Source: Methanobacteriota archaeon
GTDB taxonomy: Archaea; Hydrothermarchaeota; Hydrothermarchaeia; Hydrothermarchaeales; BMS3B
NCBI GenBank assembly: GCA_003229935.1
Contig: QIGD01000040.1
Coordinates: forward strand, 1-8,979
Length of the DNA: 8,979 nucleotides
Direction: 5' to 3'
Shown: positions 1 to 5,435 of the stretch, piece after piece
How the letters are laid out: each line of letters starts with the position of its first letter
Numbering within the stretch: the first letter of the stretch is position 1
The notes under the pieces: model-generated
The model's input: only the letters and a program-made list of their open reading frames with translations
Databases searched by the model: none
What the model was told of the DNA's origin: nothing
Made by a program: the position numbers and the translations under genes

Positions 1-108
1 CATGGGCACTTTTCAAATCATTCGGGAGATTATGGATGGGAGTGGAGGAAATAGCAGGTAAATTATGGGCTAAAGAATGAAATATAAAAATTCGTCGAAC
101 TGGGCATG

Positions 109-361
109 AGATGTAAGACGAAACGACTGGCAAAAACTTAGATATTACTGGATTATGAGACAGTGCCGTATTTGGGAAGTATTTTCAGTAGAGAGGTTAT
201 TGAGGCAGCTGGAAAGGTAATAGGAAGGGATATAAGAGTTGTGAAGGCACTAGAGAGAGGGAGACCCACCTGTTTTAATCGCTGATAGCACAAAGGCAAG
301 AGAAGTTTTAAAGTGGAAACCCGAGGATTCTTCTCTTGAAAAAATTATAGCATCTGCCTAG
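109..361 (+). pseudogene. Decayed C-terminus of a GalE-like NAD-dependent sugar epimerase
   Basis: No intact frame exists, but pieces in two frames rebuild the C-terminus of a UDP-glucose 4-epimerase-type SDR protein. Frame 2 from about 110 gives DVRRND. Frame 1 from 127 gives LAKT, a TAG at 139-141, then ILLDYETVPYLGSIFSREV and IEAAGKVIGRDIRVVKALE before a TGA at 283-285. Frame 2 resumes at 266 with PPVLIADSTKAREVLKWKP and ends at TAG 359-361. These match the family signatures DLAxAH, NLGSGxGFSxREVIEA, DPPxLxADxxKAxxxLxWxP. At least two frameshifts and one nonsense codon are needed, so it is dead. Bases 1-108 may hold more of it (a VEEIAGKL-like stretch near 42-65), but that is weak and the 5' part lies outside the window. 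It is convergent with the Sua5 gene. An ancestral role in sugar-nucleotide supply to the neighbouring glycan genes is inference. Confidence 0.75.
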
Positions 362-397
362 GAATGATACAGAAAGAGGTTTTTCAGGCAATGATGG

Positions 398-1405
398 CTA
401 AACTATTCTTGTAGCAGCCTTTTTCAGCCGATTCATAATAGCAACTCCTATTCCTGTTTCCTCAACACCCTCTGCAATTATTATTTCAATGCCTCTCCCG
501 TCAAGATAACGAAGGGCTGCAAAGATATTCGAGGCATATTCTTCCATATCGGGACCTGCATTGAAAACTTCTGCAACCTGTAAATTCTTCTCTCCTCTGG
601 TTATAACTCCAACCTTTTTTTTAACCTTCAGGGCTTCTCTTACAGCCTCTTCAAGCCTATCCTCTGAAGCAAGCCATAACTTAGCTTCTGGTGCATAGTG
701 TCTATACTTCATCCCTGGCGAGACAGGCTTATCCACAGCACTGGTTTTAGATATATTACTATTAAACTCTACATTACCTATAACCTTCTCAATCTCCTCT
801 ATAGTTACTGCACCAGGGCGAAGTATCATAGGCTTATCCTCAGTCAGTAGCATAACTGTAGATTCAAGGCCTATTCTGCATCTACCGGAATCGATTATAC
901 AGGCGATTTTTGAGTAGAAATCCTCAATTGCATGCTCAGCTTTTGTGGGACTCGGTTTTCCCGAAAGATTGGCACTGGGAGCAGCTATAGGCACAGATGA
1001 AAACTCAATAAGCTGAAGCGCAACTTTATGGTCAGGCATACGGATAGCAACGGTATTCAACCCAGCAGTTGCCTCGGGTGGAACCTCCGAAGATTTTTTA
1101 AGAATTATAGTAAGTGGACCTGGCCAGAAAGCTTCCATAAGCTTCTTTGCAACAGAAGGAACCTCTTCAACAAGCCTGTACATCTGTTCAACTCTTGAAA
1201 TATGAATAATAAGTGGGTTATCCAGAGGTCTTCTCTTTGCTATGAAAATCTTCTTTATTGCCTCTTGATTCATAGCATCGGCACCAAGACCATAAACTGT
1301 TTCGGTGGGAAACGCCACCACTTCTCCCTTCCTTATAAATTCAGCAGCTTTTAGAATCTTATCCCCGTCAGGTTTTTCACTGTCAATTTTCAGTATAAGA
1401 GTCAT
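398..1405 (-). CDS. sua5: Sua5/YrdC/YwlC-type threonylcarbamoyl-AMP synthase
   Basis: Family knowledge: this cytosolic enzyme makes L-threonylcarbamoyladenylate from threonine, bicarbonate and ATP, and the Kae1 (KEOPS) complex then uses it for t6A at tRNA position 37. Seen: a YrdC domain over about residues 12-205 with FPTETVYGLGADA (32-44), the KRRPLDNPL substrate loop (58-66), WPGPLTIIL (94-102), SANLSGKPSPT (144-154) and the DSGxxxxGLESTV strand (172-184). A Sua5-specific linker PGMKYRHYAP (230-239) follows, then a C-terminal Rossmann-like Sua5 domain. The 335 aa length fits two-domain Sua5 rather than short YrdC/TsaC. I chose the ATG at 1405-1403 because the family N-terminus begins there and GAGG lies 9 nt upstream. 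The frame is also open to an ATG at 1441, but that adds 12 residues inside the DUF354 reading frame. The gene overlaps the end of DUF354 by 23 bp, so co-transcription and translational coupling are likely. Confidence 0.93.
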   Translation of the reverse strand: MTLILKIDSEKPDGDKILKAAEFIRKGEVVAFPTETVYGLGADAMNQEAIKKIFIAKRRPLDNPLIIHISRVEQMYRLVEEVPSVAKKLMEAFWPGPLTIILKKSSEVPPEATAGLNTVAIRMPDHKVALQLIEFSSVPIAAPSANLSGKPSPTKAEHAIEDFYSKIACIIDSGRCRIGLESTVMLLTEDKPMILRPGAVTIEEIEKVIGNVEFNSNISKTSAVDKPVSPGMKYRHYAPEAKLWLASEDRLEEAVREALKVKKKVGVITRGEKNLQVAEVFNAGPDMEEYASNIFAALRYLDGRGIEIIIAEGVEETGIGVAIMNRLKKAATRIV

Positions 1406-2387
1406 AGTCAAATTCCTCAAGCTCTCTTTTAAGAACTTCAAATGGGTCTTCGAGTTTTCTTCTCAGTCTTGAGGCTCTTCTCGCTATTGCCTCTGCCTCC
1501 TCATCAGAGGGGATAAACTCAGTAATCTCTCGTACTGAAGAAGCATGCTTCATCACACCATGTGAAATCAGAAACCTGTCAACGCCGAGAAGTGGGTCAG
1601 GATAGAAGGAGATGGCTGGTTTACCCAGAAGAGCAGCCTCTCTGTTCATAGTTCCACCTCCACTGATGGTGGCTACTGCAAAGTATGCAAGGTTGAGAGT
1701 ATCGGTATTTCTTAGGTTAAGTGCTCCACTATAATTCTCTTCACCCCTTGGAAGAACAACTGCACTGTAACCTTCTCTCCTTACTGTATCTATTATATCC
1801 TGAGTTGGGTTCTCCCCTTCATAGTAGGCTGCCCTGAACGGAGGTGGCCTTATTAAAACATAATTCTCAATTTTCAACTTTCTCACTATTTCTTCATCTG
1901 GCTCAAAGTTTTTCACTTGCGAATACTCTAGAACTGAATTTATCCTCATAATATTGTTCTTTTCAGCTCCCTGTTCAATTATCTTTTCAAGCCTGAGAGC
2001 CCTTGGCACAATAATCCTCGAACATAGAGCGAGGGTAAGCCTGTTCTGCTTTTCTGCATACTCATTATCAACAAAGTGGAAACAGGGTATACCAATACCA
2101 AAGGCTACCCTCGGAGCCTCTACACTGTGCTTGCTTATTGCTGCTTTTATTTTATACCCAGCTACAATATCTGCCAGCTTTGCAGTTCTCTCTGCACTTG
2201 CTCTTAACTTCTCAAGTTTATTCTTTCCTCCATGGTAGCCTGCAGAGGTGAAATCTATCCCCTTCTTTTTAAGAAGCTCCTGAAGGTAGCCAAACCTTCT
2301 TGCTGTAACAAGACAGCTATGCTCTCTGATGAAATCTTCAAAGAAGACAGCATGGGGTAAATTGGTTATATCAAGCCAGTACTTCAT
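1383..2387 (-). CDS. DUF354 (COG1817) glycosyltransferase-like protein
   Basis: A 334-residue protein of the DUF354 family, which is common in archaea and predicted to adopt a GT-B glycosyltransferase-like fold; no reaction is firmly assigned. Seen: the family N-terminus WLDITNLPHAVFF (4-16), VTARRFGYLQELL (27-39), a YHGG motif (51-54), PCFHFVDNEYA (101-111), and a C-terminal nucleotide-sugar-like loop GGGTMNREAALLGKP (243-257) followed by DRFLISHG (270-277). No signal peptide or membrane segment is visible, so it is probably cytosolic or peripheral. The stretch between FF and VTAR looks a few residues shorter than I expect for the family. It lies 31 bp downstream of the GT4 GlcNAc-1-P transferase and overlaps sua5, which fits a role in lipid-linked glycan assembly (inference). 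No Shine-Dalgarno precedes the ATG; a TATA-like box 26 nt upstream suggests a leaderless transcript. Confidence 0.85.
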   Translation of the reverse strand: MKYWLDITNLPHAVFFEDFIREHSCLVTARRFGYLQELLKKKGIDFTSAGYHGGKNKLEKLRASAERTAKLADIVAGYKIKAAISKHSVEAPRVAFGIGIPCFHFVDNEYAEKQNRLTLALCSRIIVPRALRLEKIIEQGAEKNNIMRINSVLEYSQVKNFEPDEEIVRKLKIENYVLIRPPPFRAAYYEGENPTQDIIDTVRREGYSAVVLPRGEENYSGALNLRNTDTLNLAYFAVATISGGGTMNREAALLGKPAISFYPDPLLGVDRFLISHGVMKHASSVREITEFIPSDEEAEAIARRASRLRRKLEDPFEVLKRELEEFDYDSYTEN

Positions 2388-2409
2388 TAATTTAGATTTG
2401 TTATAAAGG

Positions 2410-2417
2410 TATATAAA
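2410..2417 (-). promoter_or_regulatory. TATA-like box for the DUF354-sua5 unit
   Basis: On the minus strand TTTATATA is centred about 26.5 nt before the A of the DUF354 ATG (2387), the spacing expected between an archaeal TATA box and a start site at the ATG itself. There is no Shine-Dalgarno in the gap, so a leaderless mRNA is inferred. The box overlaps or abuts the stop codon of the upstream gene (2421-2419), so DUF354-sua5 may be transcribed on its own as well as by read-through. The B-recognition element upstream is not clear. Confidence 0.6.
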
Positions 2418-2418
2418 A

Positions 2419-3354
2419 TTAAGTCAACAAATGTTCTAATCCAATTCCTGCAATAGCAAATACTGCAGAGATAGTATAGATGAGAAAAACAACCTGCCTC
2501 TCACTCATGGGTTTGATTCTAAGGAAAAGTCTGACCAGTGAGAAGTTTGAGTTTTCTGGAGCATAAAGCCTGCCCTGTCTGATAAGTGTGGGCTTCTGGG
2601 ACTCTTTCACCATAACTCCAGCACTGACAAGCTTGAGCAGAGCATCTAGAACATATGGTATTAGAACAATCATCCCTTCAAGTTCAAATTTTCCTACTAT
2701 TATTGAAGAAAATAGAACAGAGCCTATAAACAGGGTGCCCACATCACCGGGAAATACTCTTGCAGGATATGAATTGTAGCGCAGGAACGCAATAAGCGAT
2801 AATGCTAAGACCAGAGCTAAAACCAGACTTATTTCTTCACCTTTAATATAAGCTAGGGCTGCTATACCAGAAGAGGATATGGCACCGACACCTATCTCCA
2901 GACCATTCAGGCCTGCAAGCATATTTGTGAAGTTACAGGTAAACATAAAAAGTACAGGTAGAGAGATATAATATATTAGTCCAATATTAACTCCCATAAA
3001 TGTGGGTTGCGCTATGAAAATAAGAGGAATTCCTGCCAGAGTCAGGCTTATCACCTTCTCTCTTGCAGATAATCTTTTTATTCTGTCGTAAAAGCCTATA
3101 CCTGCCACTGCAAGAGCTACAAGTGATATTATCATTATATCAGGATTTATCCCTTCAAGAAAGGAAAATACAATGAGTCCAGAGAAAAAACCAGCTACTA
3201 TGGCTATGCCTCCCTGCTCAGGAATCTCCTTTTTAATCTCTTTGTGAAGGTCTATACCTCTGAAGCCTGCTCTGTACATTCTTTCAGCCAAAACTGGAGT
3301 TAAAATAAATGTCGTTATGAAAGCTGCCAGCGAAGGAGCTATAATGTCATGCAT
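2419..3354 (-). CDS. GT4-family GlcNAc-1-phosphate transferase (Alg7/AglH-like)
   Basis: A 311-residue polytopic membrane protein with about ten hydrophobic segments, of the MraY/WecA/DPAGT1 family (PF00953). Relatives transfer a sugar-1-phosphate from a UDP-sugar to a polyprenyl or dolichyl phosphate at the cytoplasmic face, the first step of lipid-linked glycan synthesis. Seen: the N-terminal loop DLHKEIKKEIPEQGGIAI (35-52), the loop GFYDRIKRLSAREK (87-100), NFTNMLAGLNGLEIG (141-155), YNSYPARVFPGDVGTLFIG (193-211) and PYVLDALLK (233-241). The N-x-x-N and NGLE residues and GD204 favour an Alg7-like GlcNAc-1-P transferase. Odd: where the family has DD the sequence reads D90-R91, so the second conserved acidic residue is replaced by Arg (codon AGA), and catalysis may be altered. 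The start at 3354 is supported by the shared TATA element; an AAAGGT at -12 to -7 is a possible Shine-Dalgarno. DUF354 follows after 31 bp. Confidence 0.86.
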   Translation of the reverse strand: MHDIIAPSLAAFITTFILTPVLAERMYRAGFRGIDLHKEIKKEIPEQGGIAIVAGFFSGLIVFSFLEGINPDIMIISLVALAVAGIGFYDRIKRLSAREKVISLTLAGIPLIFIAQPTFMGVNIGLIYYISLPVLFMFTCNFTNMLAGLNGLEIGVGAISSSGIAALAYIKGEEISLVLALVLALSLIAFLRYNSYPARVFPGDVGTLFIGSVLFSSIIVGKFELEGMIVLIPYVLDALLKLVSAGVMVKESQKPTLIRQGRLYAPENSNFSLVRLFLRIKPMSERQVVFLIYTISAVFAIAGIGLEHLLT

Positions 3355-3375
3355 ACTATACCTTTGAACGAAGAC

Positions 3376-3383
3376 TTTATTAA
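3376..3383. promoter_or_regulatory. Shared TATA-like element between divergent GT4 and purM genes
   Basis: The 50-bp divergent gap holds one AT-rich core, TTTATTAA on the plus strand and TTAATAAA on the minus strand. Its centre (3379.5) is 25.5 nt from the A of each start codon (3405 plus, 3354 minus), the expected archaeal TATA-to-start distance in both directions. No other TATA candidate fits the gap. Both genes would be leaderless or nearly so. Whether one TBP-bound site fires both ways, or an overlapping pair is used, cannot be told from sequence. Confidence 0.6.
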
Positions 3384-3404
3384 CTTTTCAGGTCTTTTAA
3401 TCTT

Positions 3405-4430
3405 ATGGATAAGATGACCTATGCTAAGGCTGGAGTTAATATTGACAGAGAAGCTCTTGCAATCAGGGCACTTGTCGGGGAGATAAAACATACTCTGGAT
3501 TTTAGAAAAGGCAAAGCAGGGGAAAGCCTTCTTGGTGTTGGCCACTTTGCAGCTTTGATTTCTTTAGACGCAGAAAGGACTCTGGCCCTCTCAGCAGACG
3601 GTGTTGGTACAAAGATTCTTGTGGCAGAGGCCATGCAGAGATATGATACCATAGGTATTGATTTAATAGCTATGAACGCCAACGACGTTATCTGTGTCGG
3701 AGCAGAACCGATGGTTCTTGTGGATTATATTGCCATTTACGAGCCTGATGAGAATATAATGGAAGAGATTGGCAAAGGTCTGGTAAAGGGTGCCAAAACA
3801 GCTGGCATAAGTATTGTTGGCGGAGAGACAGCAACCCTGCCTGAGATTGTGAAGGGCTTTGACATAGCAGGTTTAATACTTGGCTTTGTGGATAGGGATA
3901 AGATTGTTACAGGAAAAAGCATCTTACCTGGTGATGTTGTTATAGGTCTTGCAAGTTCGGGGATTCATAGTAATGGTTTGACTCTTGCCAGAAAGGTTAT
4001 TTTCTCTGAATACAAACCTGAGGATGAGATTTTCCCTGGAAGGAAGGCTGGAGAGGAGCTTCTCGAGCCGACCAGGATATATGTCAGGGAGGTTCTTGAG
4101 TGTCTTGCAGGCGCTGATGTCAGAGGCCTTGCCAATATCACAGGTGGTGGTCTGGGAAATCTTGCAAGGATTACAGATTATGGTTTTCTTCTAGATAATC
4201 TCCCCGAGCCCCATAGGATTTTCAAATTGATTCAGGAGCTCGGTAATGTGCCTGAAAATGAGATGTACAGAACTTTCAATATGGGTATAGGGTTATGCAT
4301 TGTGGCTGGAAGAGAGGATGCTGAAAAGATAATAGGAATATGTAAAAAGTATCACACAGAGGCTAAAATTATTGGCAGTGTTGTGAGGGAGAAGGGTGTT
4401 GCTATCAAGGGCAAGGATTTTGTTCTTTGA
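3405..4430 (+). CDS. purM: Phosphoribosylformylglycinamidine cyclo-ligase (AIR synthetase)
   Basis: Family knowledge: a cytosolic purine-biosynthesis enzyme that closes FGAM to aminoimidazole ribonucleotide (AIR) with ATP. Seen: the N-terminal MTYAKAGVNID typical of PurM (from residue 4), SADGVGTK (63-70), the AMNANDVICVGAEPM region (89-103) with the metal/ATP-binding Asn-Asp, GGETATLPE at about 139-147, and GLASSGIHSNGLTLAR with the C-terminal PurM/AIRS_C domain (GGGLGNLARI) after it. At 341 aa the length is normal. The start at 3405 is chosen because the TATA core lies 25.5 nt upstream; the ATG at 3414 would match the family N-terminus equally well and removes only three residues. The gene stands alone on its strand, diverging from the GT4 gene. 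No other purine gene is in the window. Confidence 0.95.
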   Translation: MDKMTYAKAGVNIDREALAIRALVGEIKHTLDFRKGKAGESLLGVGHFAALISLDAERTLALSADGVGTKILVAEAMQRYDTIGIDLIAMNANDVICVGAEPMVLVDYIAIYEPDENIMEEIGKGLVKGAKTAGISIVGGETATLPEIVKGFDIAGLILGFVDRDKIVTGKSILPGDVVIGLASSGIHSNGLTLARKVIFSEYKPEDEIFPGRKAGEELLEPTRIYVREVLECLAGADVRGLANITGGGLGNLARITDYGFLLDNLPEPHRIFKLIQELGNVPENEMYRTFNMGIGLCIVAGREDAEKIIGICKKYHTEAKIIGSVVREKGVAIKGKDFVL

Positions 4431-4570
4431 TATGGATAAGCGACCTAGAATTTTTCAAAAATAGTGAATTCCCTATCACTCCAATAACAGGGTGAACTAC
4501 CATAATCTAACTTTTATTTGAGTTTATGTACTTCGTGGAAGCAGATTAAAAATAAGTATTACATAAAATT

Positions 4571-4590
4571 ATAAAAAGAGAAAAGAAAAA
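4571..4590 (-). terminator. U-rich terminator tract for the zinc-ribbon gene
   Basis: Read on the minus strand, the tract holds three T runs (TTTTT, TTTT, TTTTT) broken by single C or CTC, about 75 nt past the zinc-ribbon stop codon. Archaeal RNA polymerase commonly stops at such U-runs. The hairpin at 4617-4636 precedes it in the same transcript. Confidence 0.5.
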
Positions 4591-4616
4591 CTCCTTAAAA
4601 GTAGTTATTGTTTAAA

Positions 4617-4636
4617 CAGAAGGAAATCACCTTCTG
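4617..4636. repeat. Perfect 7-bp inverted repeat (hairpin)
   Basis: CAGAAGG and CCTTCTG are separated by six bases (AAATCA), forming a perfect 7-bp stem. It begins about 28 nt past the stop codon of the minus-strand zinc-ribbon gene, so it probably folds at the 3' end of that transcript, either as part of termination or as mRNA end protection. The T-rich tract lies further downstream, so it is not a classic hairpin directly followed by U's. Confidence 0.55.
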
Positions 4637-4664
4637 CCCTCACCAGTGTTAATTGCCTGCGATT

Positions 4665-4961
4665 CTATTTGTCATTCCTAAGTTTCTGATAACACTCCCT
4701 GCAATAAACAGGTTTATCACCCGATGGTTTAAAGGGAACTGTTGTCTGTTCACCACAGCTATCGCACACCGCATCATAAAACTGACGGCTGCCACCCATT
4801 TTGCTTCCTCTTCTGCTTTCCTTTCTTTTCTGGCGGCATGGTTTGCATCTTTTGGGCTCGTTTTCGAATCCCTTGGAATCATAGAATTCCTGTTCTTCTA
4901 CCGAAAAAACAAATTCTTCTCCACAATCTTCACATGTCAATGTTTTGTCTTCAAAGGTCAT
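4665..4961 (-). CDS. Small double zinc-ribbon protein
   Basis: A 98-residue protein with two treble-clef/zinc-ribbon modules and no catalytic domain. The first half has C10-x2-C13 and C39-x2-C42 around EEFVFSVEEQEFYDSKGF and PKRCKPCRQKRK, the signature of the zf-trcl probable zinc-ribbon family. The second has C66-x2-C69 and C87-x2-C90 around TTVPFKPSGDKPVYC, a module often found with it. The middle is rich in Lys/Arg, so nucleic-acid binding is plausible but unproven. The start is supported by GGGAG just upstream (spacing about 7 nt), unlike the leaderless genes here. Its leader seems longer, with TATA candidates at 5022-5029 and 5053-5062. It is a single-gene unit, convergent with purM. Confidence 0.85.
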   Translation of the reverse strand: MTFEDKTLTCEDCGEEFVFSVEEQEFYDSKGFENEPKRCKPCRQKRKESRRGSKMGGSRQFYDAVCDSCGEQTTVPFKPSGDKPVYCRECYQKLRNDK

Positions 4962-5021
4962 ACAAATCTCCCTGGATATTTTGTTAAAAAAGAAGCTCTA
5001 GACAGATATCTTCAAGTTTCT

Positions 5022-5062
5022 CTTTATAACACTTATAGCTTTTCCTTCGAGTTATATATATA
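5022..5062 (-). promoter_or_regulatory. Candidate promoter region of the zinc-ribbon gene
   Basis: Two TATA-like boxes read on the minus strand: TATATATATA at 5062-5053 and TTATAAAG at 5029-5022. The nearer would give a leader of about 35-40 nt and the farther about 65-70 nt, both long enough to include the GGGAG ribosome-binding site. An inverted repeat lies just upstream. Which box is used is not determinable by eye. Confidence 0.45.
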
Positions 5063-5079
5063 TCTATGGGTATTTTTGT

Positions 5080-5097
5080 TCTGTCACATACGACAGA
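5080..5097. promoter_or_regulatory. Operator-like inverted repeat TCTGTC-N6-GACAGA
   Basis: A perfect 6-bp inverted repeat with a 6-bp spacer sits 17 bp upstream of the TATATATATA box of the zinc-ribbon gene, a typical place for an archaeal activator or regulator dimer. Related half-sites recur nearby: GACAGA at 5001-5006 and CTGTCAG at 5148-5154. It also lies downstream of the broken AbrB gene, so a residual transcript-end hairpin is an alternative reading. Confidence 0.4.
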
Positions 5098-5149
5098 TGC
5101 AGGCCTCCAAATGATTTACTCAATGTCAAGTTTCTTTTTCAACATACTG

Positions 5150-5425
5150 TCAGCTGGGTTCTGCTCTAAGTTCCTCTTCTGCTACTCCTTCAACGAGGTC
5201 TACCTGTGTGCTTACCGGTTCTGACTGCTTCTCTACTTTCAAGATAATTCTGTCATACATTTTTTCAAATATTACTTCATCACCAAGTCTGATTCCAAGG
5301 GCATCTCTTAATTTCTTTGGTAATGTGATTTGTGATTTAGTAGATACTTTTGGTTAGGCTCCAGCTTAGAGTACACTGCAGTCTGCTATTATTTCACCGC
5401 CCTCATATCCAATGTTAAACTTCAT
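5150..5425 (-). pseudogene. AbrB/SpoVT-family DNA-binding protein with two in-frame stops
   Basis: From the ATG at 5425 one frame runs 92 codons to a TGA at 5152-5150, but TAA codons interrupt it at codon 20 (5368-5366) and codon 24 (5356-5354). It reads MKFNIGYEGGEIIADCSVL, stop, AGA, stop, then PKVSTKSQITLPKKLRDAL, GIRLGDEVIFEKMYDRIIL and KVEKQSEPV. The VSTKSQITLPKKLRDALGI and LGDEVIFEKM segments are a clear AbrB-type swapped-hairpin domain (SpoVT_AbrB, archaeal antitoxin/transition-regulator type), with an acidic tail after it. No ATG, GTG or TTG lies between the second stop and the domain, so the domain has no usable start. The frame is otherwise undamaged, suggesting recent inactivation. 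No toxin partner is visible. Its ATG is only 10 bp from that of the divergent Taw1 gene. TAA rules out the usual Sec or Pyl recoding. Confidence 0.8.
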
Positions 5426-5435
5426 TGCTTAGGCA

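Larger units (their letters stand above)
4431..4664. other. Non-coding convergent tail between purM and zinc-ribbon gene
   Basis: This 234-bp AT-rich stretch lies between two convergent genes and shows no convincing gene. It contains an ATTTTT-C-AAAAAT near-palindrome soon after the purM stop (around 4449-4461) that could help end purM transcription, a short AGTGA/TCACT inverted pair near 4472-4490, and the hairpin and T-rich tract listed separately. A 32-codon minus-strand frame starting MVVHPVIGVIG overlaps the purM end but has no support. Confidence 0.5.

Noticed and set aside
1954..2238. A 94-codon plus-strand open frame inside DUF354
   Set aside because: It lies fully antisense to a well-supported family gene, has no ribosome site or TATA box, and its composition is that of a reverse shadow.
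4380..4540. A 32-codon minus-strand frame (MVVHPVIGVIG...) in the purM tail
   Set aside because: It is short, overlaps the purM 3' end, lacks a ribosome site, and matches no family I know.
4653..5114. A 153-codon plus-strand open frame opposite the zinc-ribbon gene
   Set aside because: The minus strand encodes eight well-spaced zinc-ligand cysteines and has a Shine-Dalgarno; the plus frame is Phe-rich antisense with no recognisable motif.
5354..5368. Recoding of the two in-frame stops as Sec or pyrrolysine
   Set aside because: Both codons are TAA; archaeal selenocysteine uses TGA and pyrrolysine uses TAG, so recoding is unlikely.
5150..5425. An AbrB/MazE-type toxin-antitoxin module
   Set aside because: No PIN, MazF or other toxin gene is adjacent on either side; the neighbours are a zinc-ribbon gene and taw1.
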